DNA of 64,000 bases from positions 1 through 64,000 of the forward strand of contig NZ_PDKG01000011.1 in NCBI RefSeq assembly GCF_004116725.1. Direction: 5' to 3'. The DNA is from Arcobacter sp. CECT 8986 (GTDB taxonomy: Bacteria; Campylobacterota; Campylobacteria; Campylobacterales; Arcobacteraceae). The first letter of the stretch is position 1. Every line of letters starts with the position of its first letter. The translations under genes were made by a program, and so were the position numbers. Shown piece after piece: positions 35,779 through 44,919 of this stretch. Below the pieces are notes generated by a model. The model was not told the DNA's origin and ran no database searches. It was given only the letters and a program-made list of their open reading frames with translations.

Positions 35779-36402
35779 GTGCAAGAGTTTATGTCAACTT
35801 TTTTGCAAGAAGCAATCACCTTCTTTGCAATTATGGACCCTATTGGAATTAGTGCAGTAGCTTTATCAATACTTAGTACAAATATCACGAAAAGTGAAAT
35901 AAATAAAGTAGCTTCAAAAACTACAATAACAATTGTTATTGCTTTTTTTGTAGTTATAATTGCAGGTGAATTTGTACTAAAAGTATTTGGATTAGATATT
36001 AATTCATTGAAAGTTATGGGTGGTTTAGTACTGTTACTTATGGCTTTATCTATGATTAGTGGTAATACGAAATTTAAAGCTGATGGTGATGATAAACAAA
36101 ATGAAGAATTAGCAGTTATTCCTATTGCAATTCCTATTGTATTTGGAACAGGACTTTTTTCTACTATTATAATTTTTAAACATGAAGCAAAGACTTTTTT
36201 AGATCTTTTTTCTATCTCTTTAGCTTATTGTTTAAATGCTGTTATATTTTATTTAATATTTAAAAACTCTATTCATATAAAAAAACTTTTAGGAGTTACA
36301 GGACAAAATATAATTACTAAGCTTATGGGGTTAATTGTAGGTGCGTTAGCAATACAATTTGTCGTATCTGGTATTATAAGTCTTGCTAAGGTTTATATTT
36401 GA
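35779..36402 (+). CDS. MarC-family integral membrane protein
   Basis: This is a 207-residue protein with six predicted helices and the family features AIMDPIGISAVALS near the N terminus and GVTGQNIITKLMGLIVGALAIQFV near the C terminus. MarC/UPF0056 proteins have no firmly established function. The frame opens with a GTG that directly abuts the permease stop; an ATG four codons later is an alternative start. It overlaps the next gene by 4 bases, so it belongs to the same operon as the amino-acid importer. Confidence 0.88.
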   Translation: MQEFMSTFLQEAITFFAIMDPIGISAVALSILSTNITKSEINKVASKTTITIVIAFFVVIIAGEFVLKVFGLDINSLKVMGGLVLLLMALSMISGNTKFKADGDDKQNEELAVIPIAIPIVFGTGLFSTIIIFKHEAKTFLDLFSISLAYCLNAVIFYLIFKNSIHIKKLLGVTGQNIITKLMGLIVGALAIQFVVSGIISLAKVYI

Positions 36403-37013
36403 TAGATGTATTTGTTCATGGATTTATTGTAGGAATTAGTTTAATTGTTGCAATAGGTTCACAAAATGCATATATTCTAAAACTTGGCCTTTTAAAACAA
36501 CATATTTTCAAAGCTGTAATGTTTTGTATTTTTACAGATATTCTTTTGATTTCATGTGGTGTTTTAGGCCTAGGTTTCTTTATAAAAGACAATCAACTTC
36601 TAATAAATTCAATTGCAATATTTGGTATAGTTTTTCTTTGTTTTTATGCTTTTTTATCTTTTAAAAGTGCACTAAAAAATGAGAGTTTAAAAATAGATAA
36701 TGAAGTAAAAACTAATCCAGTAAAAAAAGTATTTGCAATGCTTTTTATGTTTACATTTTTAAATCCTCATGTTTATTTAGATACAGTGTTATTAATTGGT
36801 GGGATTGGTGCAAACGTAAAAGAGAATTTGAAAATATTTTTTATATTAGGAACTGCTAGCGCTTCAGCTGTTTGGTTTTTGTCTTTGGGATATCTTTCAA
36901 GACTTTTAATTCCTCTATTTAAAAAGCCAATAACTTGGAAAATATTAGATATATTAATTGGAATTTTAATGCTTTACATTGCATACTCACTTGTAGATTT
37001 ACTAAAAATATAG
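36399..37013 (+). CDS. LysE/ArgO-family amino-acid exporter
   Basis: This 204-residue membrane protein carries the LysE/ArgO opening signature GFIVGISLIVAIGSQNAYILK and the conserved TFLNPHVYLDTVLLIGG segment, which distinguish the arginine/lysine exporter branch from the RhtB branch. It should expel basic amino acids when they accumulate. The start is a TTG overlapping the MarC stop by 4 bases, so translation is coupled. Its place directly behind an amino-acid importer suggests that import and overflow export are controlled together. Confidence 0.9.
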   Translation: MIDVFVHGFIVGISLIVAIGSQNAYILKLGLLKQHIFKAVMFCIFTDILLISCGVLGLGFFIKDNQLLINSIAIFGIVFLCFYAFLSFKSALKNESLKIDNEVKTNPVKKVFAMLFMFTFLNPHVYLDTVLLIGGIGANVKENLKIFFILGTASASAVWFLSLGYLSRLLIPLFKKPITWKILDILIGILMLYIAYSLVDLLKI

Positions 37014-37026
37014 GAGTAAATATATT

Positions 37027-37803
37027 ATGGATTATATAGAAAATATAGGTTGTTTTGAAGTTGTTTTAGATCCATATGAAGGGATTACTATATCAAGACA
37101 AAGTGTTCCTTCTAATAATGTAGAGTTTGAACAAAATCTTATAAATCTTATAACAGTTTCAAAAAATAAAAATAGAAGACTTATTTGGATGACAATTGAC
37201 ATTGATAAATCTCATCTAATTCCAACTGCTGTAAAACATAATTTTGAGTTTCATACTTGTGAAAAAGATTATGTATTTATGGTAAAAAGATTAGTTGATG
37301 ATGCAATTATTCCAACTGCTGCTAATCATACATTGGGTGTGGGTGTTGTAGTTATAAATGAAGCAAATGAGATTTTAGTGATTAAAGAGAGAGTTTCAAG
37401 AATAGGGTATAAACTTCCTGGTGGACATATTGATAATGGTGAGTTGATTTCAAATGCAGTTGTAAGAGAGACTTATGAAGAGACAGGAGTTGATGTTGAG
37501 TTTGGTTCTATTGTAAGTATAGGACATTTTTATCCACATCAATTTGACCAATCAAATTTATATGTATTATGCAGTGCAAAGCCTTTAAGTTATGAAATAA
37601 ATATAAAAGATATTGATGAGATAGAAGATGCAAAATGGATAGATGTATTTGAGTTTTTGGAAGATGAAAATGTATTTGAATATAATAAAAAAATAATACA
37701 AGCAGCATTAAGTAAAAATGGCTTTTTTACACAAAAGTTAGAAGCATTTAAAAATCTTGATAAAGATTATGAACTATTTTTTCCTAAACAACAAAATATC
37801 TAA
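37027..37803 (+). CDS. Nudix hydrolase with N-terminal pre-Nudix domain
   Basis: This is a 258-residue protein. Residues 133-155 fit the Nudix box GX5EX7REUXEEXGU with the catalytic RETYEETG, so it should hydrolyse a nucleoside diphosphate linked to another group. The N-terminal 90 residues (with RLIWMTIDIDKSHLIPTA) resemble the pre-Nudix domain of the NUDT6-like subfamily. The substrate is unknown. It follows the ArgO-like gene by 13 bases and ends the operon. Confidence 0.9.
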   Translation: MDYIENIGCFEVVLDPYEGITISRQSVPSNNVEFEQNLINLITVSKNKNRRLIWMTIDIDKSHLIPTAVKHNFEFHTCEKDYVFMVKRLVDDAIIPTAANHTLGVGVVVINEANEILVIKERVSRIGYKLPGGHIDNGELISNAVVRETYEETGVDVEFGSIVSIGHFYPHQFDQSNLYVLCSAKPLSYEINIKDIDEIEDAKWIDVFEFLEDENVFEYNKKIIQAALSKNGFFTQKLEAFKNLDKDYELFFPKQQNI

Positions 37804-37894
37804 ATAGAAATTTAGCTTAAAAGTATATGGATTTTACCATTTATTTAATATATAAGTGATATAAATAGACCAATCAAATAAGAGGTTAATAAAA

Positions 37895-38260
37895 ATGGAA
37901 TATGGAACGCAAAGATTAGTTATGTATCCACATTTAAATGCAGCAGGAATACTATTTGGAGGACAAGCTTTAGCTTGGATTGATGAAGAAGTAATTATCT
38001 TTTCTGCAAATAAATTAGGAACAACAAGACTTGCCTTAGTGAAAATGAGTGAGGTTAGATTTCAAAATCCCGCTAATATTGGAGATATTCTAGTTATTGG
38101 AACTGAACTTGTAAAAATAGGAAGAACTTCAATTACTGTAAAGTGTGAGTTGAAAAATAAAACTACAAATAAAGTGATTGTTACAGTTGATGAAGTTGTT
38201 ATGGTTAATTTAGATTATAACAAACAACCAACACCACATGGACTTCCAGAGCCAGATTAA
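37895..38260 (+). CDS. Acyl-CoA thioesterase (hotdog fold)
   Basis: This is a 121-residue single hotdog domain of the YciA/acyl-CoA thioesterase family. The HLNAAGILFGGQALAWIDE segment (13-31) holds the family N15, the GG pair and the helix acid D30/E31; the second conserved stretch is SEVRFQNPANIGDIL. It hydrolyses acyl-CoA thioesters, probably of short or medium chain. An AAGAGG ribosome site precedes the ATG. The gene is separate from the preceding operon by 91 bases and ends in a perfect bidirectional terminator. Confidence 0.9.
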   Translation: MEYGTQRLVMYPHLNAAGILFGGQALAWIDEEVIIFSANKLGTTRLALVKMSEVRFQNPANIGDILVIGTELVKIGRTSITVKCELKNKTTNKVIVTVDEVVMVNLDYNKQPTPHGLPEPD

Positions 38261-38280
38261 AAAGAATTATCTTTTTAATC
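38255..38280. terminator. Bidirectional terminator between the thioesterase gene and the sucCD operon
   Basis: GATTAAAAAGA (38255-38265) and TCTTTTTAATC (38270-38280) form a perfect 11-bp stem with an ATTA loop between two convergent genes. Confidence 0.85.
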
Positions 38281-39018
38281 TTAATCTTCTAATATTATCT
38301 CTTTAAAATCACTTCTTGTATTTTTTATAGCTTTATTACTTTGTGCTTTTACTGTATAAACAAATGAGATTTTAGCACTATTTGTCTCATTTTTATGAGC
38401 ATGATGAAGTGTTCTACAATGAAATAAAACAATATCACCTTTATTTAAATTATAGTGAACTGCTTTTTGTATTAGTTTTTTATTTTCATCTATATCATCT
38501 CTAAAACTTGTAGTTTCATCAAACTGCTCTTTTTTTAAATCTATTTTATGAGAACCTGGAATAAATTCTAAAAGACCATTTTCTAAATACTCTTCATCTA
38601 AGCTAAGCCAAACACTAATTAAATCATCATTTTCAAAATTCCAGTATCTTCTATCTTGATGCCATGTAGTTCTAGTACTATCTTTTGGCATTTTTGTCAT
38701 GATAGAGTTGTGGTGTGCAAGAGTTAAAACAGGAGTATCATTTAGTAATTGTTTTAACATTGGTCTAATCTCTTTATTAGTCATCCAATCTTGAAATACT
38801 TTTTCTCTATCAAATACTTGTCTTAATCTTCTAACTGTAACAGCAGTATCTTTTACTCTTTGATACTCCTGTTCACTCTCTATTGGTTCTACTTTATTTT
38901 CAAGATGAATTTTGGCTTTTTCTAAAATTTCATCACAAAGACTTTCATCTGCAAAATTTCTGATAAGTAAAAATCCATCTTTATTAAATTGTTCAATTTG
39001 TTCTTGCGTTAGTTTCAT
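38281..39018 (-). CDS. Phytanoyl-CoA dioxygenase-family Fe(II)/2-oxoglutarate oxygenase
   Basis: This is a 245-residue oxygenase of the PhyH family. The iron facial triad is H120 and D122 in WHQDRRYW with the distal histidine at 205 or 206 (LHHAH). The double-stranded beta-helix core shows [23 protein letters not shown], the usual family hallmark. The 2-oxoglutarate-anchoring basic residue is probably K216, where arginine is more common. It uses oxygen and 2-oxoglutarate and releases succinate; its substrate is unknown. Its start overlaps the sucD stop by 4 bases, so it is translated with succinyl-CoA synthetase. Confidence 0.88.
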   Translation of the reverse strand: MKLTQEQIEQFNKDGFLLIRNFADESLCDEILEKAKIHLENKVEPIESEQEYQRVKDTAVTVRRLRQVFDREKVFQDWMTNKEIRPMLKQLLNDTPVLTLAHHNSIMTKMPKDSTRTTWHQDRRYWNFENDDLISVWLSLDEEYLENGLLEFIPGSHKIDLKKEQFDETTSFRDDIDENKKLIQKAVHYNLNKGDIVLFHCRTLHHAHKNETNSAKISFVYTVKAQSNKAIKNTRSDFKEIILED

Positions 39019-39887
39019 TTTTTTGTAACTTCTAAAAGTGCATCTTTTATATGTGTAATAGTTTTAACAGTAGTAACACCAGCTGCTTCTAATGCTCTAT
39101 ATTTATCTTCAGCTTTACCACTTCCACCATCAATAATTGCTCCTGCATGTCCCATTCTTTTGCCTTTTGGTGCAGTAACACCAGCGATATAAGAAACAAC
39201 AGGTTTAGTTATATATTTTTTAATATATTCAGCTGCTTGTTCTTCTTTTGTTCCACCAATTTCACCAATCATTACTATTGATTCTGTTTGTTCATCTTCT
39301 TCAAATAGTTTTAAAATATCAATAAAATCACTTCCTGGAATTGGATCTCCTCCAATACCTACACAAGTACTTTGACCAAGACCTGCTAAAGTTGATTGAT
39401 TTACTGCTTCATATGTTAGTGTTCCTGATCTTGATACAATTCCAACACTTCCAACTTTGTGTATTTCTCCTGGCATAATACCCATTTTACCAATTCCCGG
39501 AGTAATAACACCTGGACAATTTGGTCCAATTAATCTTGCACCATTTGCATCAACTGCTGCTTTTGCATCAAGCATATCTTTTACTGGAATTCCTTCTGTA
39601 ATACAAACTATTAGTTCAATACCATTTTCAGCAGCTTCAATTATAGAATCTTTACAAAAAGGTGCAGGAACATAAATTACACTTGCATTTGCTCCTGTTA
39701 AATCAATTCCACATCTAACACTATTATACATAGGAAGACCAAGATGAGTTAAACCTCTTTTTTTAGGAACAACACCACAAACCATATTTGTGCCATATTC
39801 AAGTGCTTTTTGTGTATGAAAACTACCTTGTGTACCAGTCATACCTTGACACATAATTTTTGTATTTTCATCAAGTAAAATAGCCAT
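39015..39887 (-). CDS. sucD: Succinyl-CoA synthetase, alpha subunit
   Basis: The subunit carries the phosphohistidine H247 in [17 protein letters not shown] and the CoA-binding [10 protein letters not shown] segment near the N terminus, with the [13 protein letters not shown] motif. Together with SucC it interconverts succinyl-CoA and succinate with nucleotide formation in the TCA cycle. At 290 residues it is standard. It lies 2 bases after sucC and overlaps the oxygenase gene by 4 bases. Confidence 0.97.
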   Translation of the reverse strand: MAILLDENTKIMCQGMTGTQGSFHTQKALEYGTNMVCGVVPKKRGLTHLGLPMYNSVRCGIDLTGANASVIYVPAPFCKDSIIEAAENGIELIVCITEGIPVKDMLDAKAAVDANGARLIGPNCPGVITPGIGKMGIMPGEIHKVGSVGIVSRSGTLTYEAVNQSTLAGLGQSTCVGIGGDPIPGSDFIDILKLFEEDEQTESIVMIGEIGGTKEEQAAEYIKKYITKPVVSYIAGVTAPKGKRMGHAGAIIDGGSGKAEDKYRALEAAGVTTVKTITHIKDALLEVTKK

Positions 39888-39889
39888 AA

Positions 39890-41056
39890 TTAGTTCCCTT
39901 CTGTTAATTCAATAATTTTTTTAGTTGCTTTGTCTAAATCTTGTTCTTCAACAATATTTAATCCAGATTCTCTAATTAGTTTTAGACCCTCTTTTGCATT
40001 TGTACCTTCAAGTCTAACTACAAGTGGAATATTCATATCCATTTTGTCAACTGCTGCTATAATACCATTAGCAATAACATCACATCTTACAATTCCACCA
40101 AATATATTAATTAGAATTCCATTTACTTTTTTATCTGATAGTATGATTTTAAAAGCTTCAATAACTCTTTGTTCATTTGTGCTACCACCAACATCTAAAA
40201 AGTTTGCAGGCTCTCCACCATAAGTTTTGATTAAATCCATTGTTGCCATTGCTAAACCTGCACCATTTACCATACAACCAATATTTCCATCAAGTGAAAC
40301 ATAATTTAATTGCATTTTCTCTGCTTGAAGTTCTCTTGCATCTTCTTGTGTTTCATCTCTAATTTCATTTAATTGTTTTTGTCTAAAAAGTGCTGAGTTA
40401 TCAACTTGAACTTTTCCATCTAAACATACTAAATCACCTTGTTTAGTAATAACTAAAGGGTTAACTTCAATTAATGATAAATCATTATCCAAAAACATTT
40501 TATACATATTTTGTAAAAGTGGAATCATCTGTTTTACTTGATGGTCATCTAAACCTAAATCAAATGCAATTTGTCTACATTGATAAGGCATAATTCCAAC
40601 AACAGGATTTATTTTACTTTTTAAAATCTTTTTAGGGTCATTTTTTGCAACTTCTTCTATTTCAACTCCACCTTCAATTGAAGTCATAATAGTAATTCTT
40701 TGGCTACTTCTATCAATAACAAAAGCTAAATATAGTTGTTTATCAAACTCACAAGGTTTCTCTATATATAAAGAGTTAACAGGTTGTCCCTCTTTTGATG
40801 TTTGATAAGTTACTAGTCTACTACCAAGTAGTCTATTTGCAACTTCTTTTGCTTCTTTTTTTGTTTTTGTAAGTACAACTCCACCAGCTTTTCCTCTTCC
40901 ACCTGCATGAACTTGTGCTTTAATAACTAAGTTTTCATCACCTAGTGTTTCAAATATATCATCAAGTTGTGAACTATGTGTTAAAAGTTTTCCACAAGTA
41001 GTAGGAATATTGTATTTTCTAAATAGATTTTTCGCTTGATATTCATGTAAATTCAT
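39890..41056 (-). CDS. sucC: Succinyl-CoA synthetase, beta subunit
   Basis: This is a 388-residue ATP-grasp subunit. Visible features are the opening MNLHEYQAK, the nucleotide-binding [17 protein letters not shown], the metal-binding EVNPLV region and the [13 protein letters not shown] segment that faces the alpha subunit. It forms the TCA-cycle enzyme with the SucD protein encoded just after it. A GGAG ribosome site precedes the ATG. The propionate cycle at 9.9-14.7 kb also feeds succinate into this part of metabolism. Confidence 0.97.
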   Translation of the reverse strand: MNLHEYQAKNLFRKYNIPTTCGKLLTHSSQLDDIFETLGDENLVIKAQVHAGGRGKAGGVVLTKTKKEAKEVANRLLGSRLVTYQTSKEGQPVNSLYIEKPCEFDKQLYLAFVIDRSSQRITIMTSIEGGVEIEEVAKNDPKKILKSKINPVVGIMPYQCRQIAFDLGLDDHQVKQMIPLLQNMYKMFLDNDLSLIEVNPLVITKQGDLVCLDGKVQVDNSALFRQKQLNEIRDETQEDARELQAEKMQLNYVSLDGNIGCMVNGAGLAMATMDLIKTYGGEPANFLDVGGSTNEQRVIEAFKIILSDKKVNGILINIFGGIVRCDVIANGIIAAVDKMDMNIPLVVRLEGTNAKEGLKLIRESGLNIVEEQDLDKATKKIIELTEGN

Positions 41057-41086
41057 TTTATTTTCTCCATAATTAAAAGCTTTTTC

Positions 41087-41284
41087 TTAGTTTGATTTTA
41101 AAGAGAATTTATTTATAAACTCTTCTTTATCTCTTACGTATAAGCTTTCATCGTCTGCTTTATATATAATAGCCTCAATCCAAATATCATTTTTTTGTAT
41201 TTTGCAAAAATTTATTGGAATATAAGTTTTGAGATTTTTATAGTGTATATATTTTTCATGTAACTTTATTTCTTTTTCTTTCAT
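41087..41284 (-). CDS. Small conserved-looking protein, DUF1653-like
   Basis: This 65-residue protein is soluble and basic. Its order of motifs, HYKNLKTY, then an aromatic/acidic strand IWIEAIIYKADD and SLYVRDKEEF, resembles the DUF1653 pattern (HYKG..Y, VVYRALYG, LWVRP..MF), a small beta-rich domain of unknown function. The match is by eye and weak. It lies 30 bases upstream of sucC on the same strand, so it may be the first gene of the sucCD message. No strong ribosome site is seen. Confidence 0.55.
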   Translation of the reverse strand: MKEKEIKLHEKYIHYKNLKTYIPINFCKIQKNDIWIEAIIYKADDESLYVRDKEEFINKFSLKSN

Positions 41285-41359
41285 TGGGCTAATAATAACA
41301 AAAAAATATTAATACTTAGCTATTGTGTGAGAAATTATGAATTATTATTCAGGAGAAAA

Positions 41360-41388
41360 AAAGAATAAAAGATTAACTTTTATTCTTT
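41360..41388 (-). terminator. Terminator of the ThDP enzyme-aldehyde dehydrogenase operon
   Basis: AAAGAATAAAAG (41360-41371) and CTTTTATTCTTT (41377-41388) form a perfect 12-bp stem with an ATTAA loop. On the minus strand a run of T follows. It lies 11 bases past the aldehyde dehydrogenase stop. Confidence 0.85.
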
Positions 41389-41398
41389 TTGTAGATTA

Positions 41399-42793
41399 TT
41401 ATAGTACAGGTGATTTGATAACCATCATTTTTTCATTTGACATCTCATCCATAACATGAGAAATACCACCAACACCGATACCACTCTCTTTAGCACCACC
41501 AAATGGCATCCAGTCAACTCTGAATGCTGTATGGTCATTTACCATAACTGCAGTACCATTTAATTCTTTAACACATTTGAAACAAGTGTCAATGTTTTTA
41601 CTAAATACAGCTGCTTGGAAAGAAACAGCTAAAGAGTTTGCTCTTGCAATTGCTTCATCAATATCTTTATAAGAGTAAACACAAACTACTGGTCCGAATA
41701 CTTCTTTTTGAGATACTAATGAATCTTCTGATGGATTTAATAATACAGTTGGTTCAAAACAAGAAGCTGAAATTCTTTTTCCACCAACTAATACTTTTGC
41801 ACCTTTAGCAACAGCATCATTTACCCATTCTTCAACTCTATCAACTTCACCATTGTTAATTAATGGACCAACTTCAGTTTTAGGGTCTAATTGATTTCCA
41901 ACTACAAGTTTAGATGCAGCAGCAGCTAATTTAGTTGCAACTTCTTCACAAATAGATTCATCAACGTATACTCTTTGAACAGATACACAAACTTGACCAG
42001 CATGGTAGAAACCACCTTTTGCTAAATCAGGAATCATTGTATCAATATCTGCATCTTTAGCAACAATAACTGGTGCAACACCACCATGTTCTAATGCTAC
42101 TCTAGTACCTGGAGCTACTTTTGAACTTAAGTACCAACCAACAGAAGCAGAACCAATAAAAGTTAAGAATGAAGTTTTAGGAGAAGTAGCTAAGAATTCA
42201 CTACCATGTCTATCACAAACAATACCTTGAGCCCAACCTTTTGGTAATCCAGCTTCTTCAAGCATAGCAACTACTTTTAAAGCTGACATTGGAGTTTGTG
42301 TAGCAGGTCTAATAATTACTGGACAACCAACTGCAACAGCAGGAATAACTTGTCCAATTGCTAAGTTAAATGGGTGGTTAAATGCAGAAATAGCAACTGT
42401 TACACCAATAGGTTCTTTTAGTGTATAAGCAATTCTATTTGCAGAAGTAGGAGTTTGTCCCATTGCAACTTCTTTACCTTCGTATGCACCTAAATGCTCA
42501 ATAGCAAGTTTAACACTATTGATTGCTCTTAATACTTCAACTTTTGAATCAACGTAAGGTTTACCACCTTCGCTTGCACAAAGTTTAGTTAAATCTTCAA
42601 CTTGTGAAGACATAATTTGAGCTAATTTTTCTAAAATTTCAATTCTTTTATATTTTGGAAGCCAGTTTTTTCTATCAAGAAAAGTAGAGTGTGCTAAATC
42701 TAAAGCTGCCTCTACTTCTTCTTGTGTACTAAAAGGAACTTGTCCAACTACGCTATCATCAAATGGTGATGTAACATCTATCATTTTACTCAT
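41399..42793 (-). CDS. Aldehyde dehydrogenase (NAD(P)-dependent)
   Basis: This is a 464-residue aldehyde dehydrogenase. The catalytic residues are C269 (HAGQVCVSVQR), E235 (ALEHGG, in place of the common LELGG) and N139 (AFNHPFN). The cofactor-site lysine of most family members (KP motif) is an arginine here, R162 in IIRPATQTP, which may affect the NAD/NADP preference. The substrate is unknown. Its start overlaps the stop of the ThDP-enzyme gene by 8 bases, so it probably oxidises an aldehyde made by that enzyme, or both act in one short pathway. Confidence 0.9.
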   Translation of the reverse strand: MSKMIDVTSPFDDSVVGQVPFSTQEEVEAALDLAHSTFLDRKNWLPKYKRIEILEKLAQIMSSQVEDLTKLCASEGGKPYVDSKVEVLRAINSVKLAIEHLGAYEGKEVAMGQTPTSANRIAYTLKEPIGVTVAISAFNHPFNLAIGQVIPAVAVGCPVIIRPATQTPMSALKVVAMLEEAGLPKGWAQGIVCDRHGSEFLATSPKTSFLTFIGSASVGWYLSSKVAPGTRVALEHGGVAPVIVAKDADIDTMIPDLAKGGFYHAGQVCVSVQRVYVDESICEEVATKLAAAASKLVVGNQLDPKTEVGPLINNGEVDRVEEWVNDAVAKGAKVLVGGKRISASCFEPTVLLNPSEDSLVSQKEVFGPVVCVYSYKDIDEAIARANSLAVSFQAAVFSKNIDTCFKCVKELNGTAVMVNDHTAFRVDWMPFGGAKESGIGVGGISHVMDEMSNEKMMVIKSPVL

Positions 42794-44456
42794 TATTTTC
42801 TCCTTCTTCTTCTAATAATGTTTCAGCATTTTTCACAAGGTCATTTAAAATTGAGTGATTTAAAGAGTAATCAACTGCTAAATCAATAATATGAACACCT
42901 TTAGAATTTACACATTTATCTAAAGTTTCTGTGAATTCTTCACAAGATTGTGGTCTATGACCTGTTGCTCCATAAGCTTCTGCATATTTTACAAAATCTG
43001 GGTTATTATAGTCAAGACCGAATGTATCAAATCCCATACCAGTTTGTTTCCATTTAATCATTCCAAATGCATTGTCATTTAGGATTACAACAGTAATATC
43101 TAATCCTAATCTTACAGCTGTTTCAATCTCTTGTGAGTTCATCATAAATCCACCATCACCACAAACAGTAACAACTTTTTTATCTGGATTTACCATTTTT
43201 GCTGCAATTGCTGAAGGAAGACCTGCACCCATTGTAGCAAGAGCGTTATCTAATAATAATGTATTTGGTTTAGCACATTTATAGTTTCTTGCAAACCAGA
43301 TTTTATATACACCATTATCTAAAGTTAAAATATCATCAGGTCCTAAAATATCTCTGATTGTTTTTACTGTTCTTTGTGGTAAGATTGGGAATCTCATATC
43401 ACCAAAATATTTTGTTAATCTTTTATTTATTGTTTTTATAATTAATTTATAAAAATCGAAATCCCAATGAGCTTGTGGAGATAATGCTCTATTTAAATCG
43501 TTAATATCAGTTGCAATGTCACCAACTACATCTAAATGAGGGAAATATGTAGGGTCTACTTCTGATGGGAAAAAGTTAATATGAATAACTTTTGTAGCAT
43601 CTGGACCTTCTTTCATAAAAAATGGTGGTTTTTCGATTACATCGTGACCAACATTAATAATTAAATCTGCTTTTGAAATTGCACCATGAATAAAGTCATC
43701 AGCTGATAATGCAGCTGTACCTAAACATAGTTTGTGGTTATCATCAACTACACCTTTACCCATTTGTGTAGTAAAGAAAGGAATTCCAGTATCATTAACA
43801 AAATCAGTTAATGCATTACCAATTCTATTTCTATTTGCACCTGCACCAATTAAAATTAGAGGTCTTTTTGCAGCTTCAATCATTTTAACTGCTTCGTTAA
43901 TTGTAGTACTATCAGCTTTTGGAATTCTTACATTTCTTACTGGATATACACTATCATCTGCTTCTTCTGCTGCTATATCTTCAGGTAATTCAATATGTAC
44001 TGCACCTGGTCTTTCAGTTGTAGCAATTTTGAAAGCATCTCTAACCATAGAAGAGATATTGTTACCATTTACAACTTGCTTAGCATATTTTGTCATAGGT
44101 CTCATCATTCTAACGATATCTATGATTTGGAATCTACCTTGTTTTGATTTTTTAATTGGTTTTTGCCCAGTAATCATCATCATTGGCATAGCACCAAGTT
44201 GTGCATAAGCAGCACTTGTAGCAAAGTTTGTAGCACCAGGCCCAAGAGTTGATAAACATACACCAACTTTTCCTGTTAATCTACCATATGTTGCAGCCAT
44301 AAAACCTGCACCTTGTTCATGTCTTGTTAGAATTAATTTGATTTTTGAATTCCTTAACGATTCTAGTAAGTCTAGATTTTCTTCACCAGGAATACCAAAA
44401 ATGTATTCTACACCCTCGTTTTCTAAAGCCTTGATAAATAAATCAGATGCTTTCAT
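42786..44456 (-). CDS. ThDP-dependent enzyme of the acetolactate synthase family
   Basis: This 556-residue protein has the three-domain layout of acetolactate synthase and related decarboxylases. The ThDP-activating glutamate is E47 (TRHEQGAGFMA), the LGPGATN loop follows, and the cofactor-binding motif GDGGFMMN ends with NDNAFGM about 28 residues later. The general annotation would be acetolactate synthase large subunit. However, no small subunit or ilv gene is next to it; the partner is an aldehyde dehydrogenase read in an overlapping frame. A 2-oxo-acid decarboxylase that produces an aldehyde is therefore an equally good reading. Confidence 0.85.
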   Translation of the reverse strand: MKASDLFIKALENEGVEYIFGIPGEENLDLLESLRNSKIKLILTRHEQGAGFMAATYGRLTGKVGVCLSTLGPGATNFATSAAYAQLGAMPMMMITGQKPIKKSKQGRFQIIDIVRMMRPMTKYAKQVVNGNNISSMVRDAFKIATTERPGAVHIELPEDIAAEEADDSVYPVRNVRIPKADSTTINEAVKMIEAAKRPLILIGAGANRNRIGNALTDFVNDTGIPFFTTQMGKGVVDDNHKLCLGTAALSADDFIHGAISKADLIINVGHDVIEKPPFFMKEGPDATKVIHINFFPSEVDPTYFPHLDVVGDIATDINDLNRALSPQAHWDFDFYKLIIKTINKRLTKYFGDMRFPILPQRTVKTIRDILGPDDILTLDNGVYKIWFARNYKCAKPNTLLLDNALATMGAGLPSAIAAKMVNPDKKVVTVCGDGGFMMNSQEIETAVRLGLDITVVILNDNAFGMIKWKQTGMGFDTFGLDYNNPDFVKYAEAYGATGHRPQSCEEFTETLDKCVNSKGVHIIDLAVDYSLNHSILNDLVKNAETLLEEEGENNE

Positions 44457-44919
44457 CTTATCTCCAAATTATTGATTTAAAATTAACATTTGTGTTAGTT
44501 TCCCACAAAATGTTTTAAATTGAAATTAAACCTTTAATATACTTTCTATTCGTAATTCTTTTTGAATACAAATGTATATCAAATAAACAAAAAAGTATTG
44601 TTTTTAGTATAAAAAATATATATCATAATCATAAAATTCCATTAAATATATAAAGAAGTCTCTAAAAAGACCATAAATAGGGGATTCATTTTCTATAATA
44701 ATTTATTTTCGTAATTTTAACATATAATGTTACTTTTTTCCACAAAAAACTGTTTATGAAATTTGAAATGGGAAAAATATTTAAGAAAATAATTTCTTTT
44801 TGTAGTATAAAAGTATAGAAGAACATCTTAGGTTTATTATAAGTTAAAAAAAAATATAATATATTATACTTATAATAAAAATAAATTTATTTAATAATAT
44901 ATGTATTAATAGGAAAATC
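44457..44919. other. AT-rich divergent promoter region of 463 bases
   Basis: The gap separates the minus-strand ThDP-enzyme gene from the plus-strand sirohaem reductase gene. It is extremely AT-rich, with several TATAAT-like words, including TATAAT in the run near 44855-44880 on the reductase side. No open frame with a ribosome site and no clear structured RNA was seen. A short inverted repeat GTC/GAC around 44658-44670 is too weak to name. Confidence 0.5.

Noticed and set aside
42786-44456. A firm call of biosynthetic acetolactate synthase (ilvB).
   Set aside because: The family match is clear, but the neighbour is an aldehyde dehydrogenase and no small subunit is adjacent, so a specific gene symbol was withheld.
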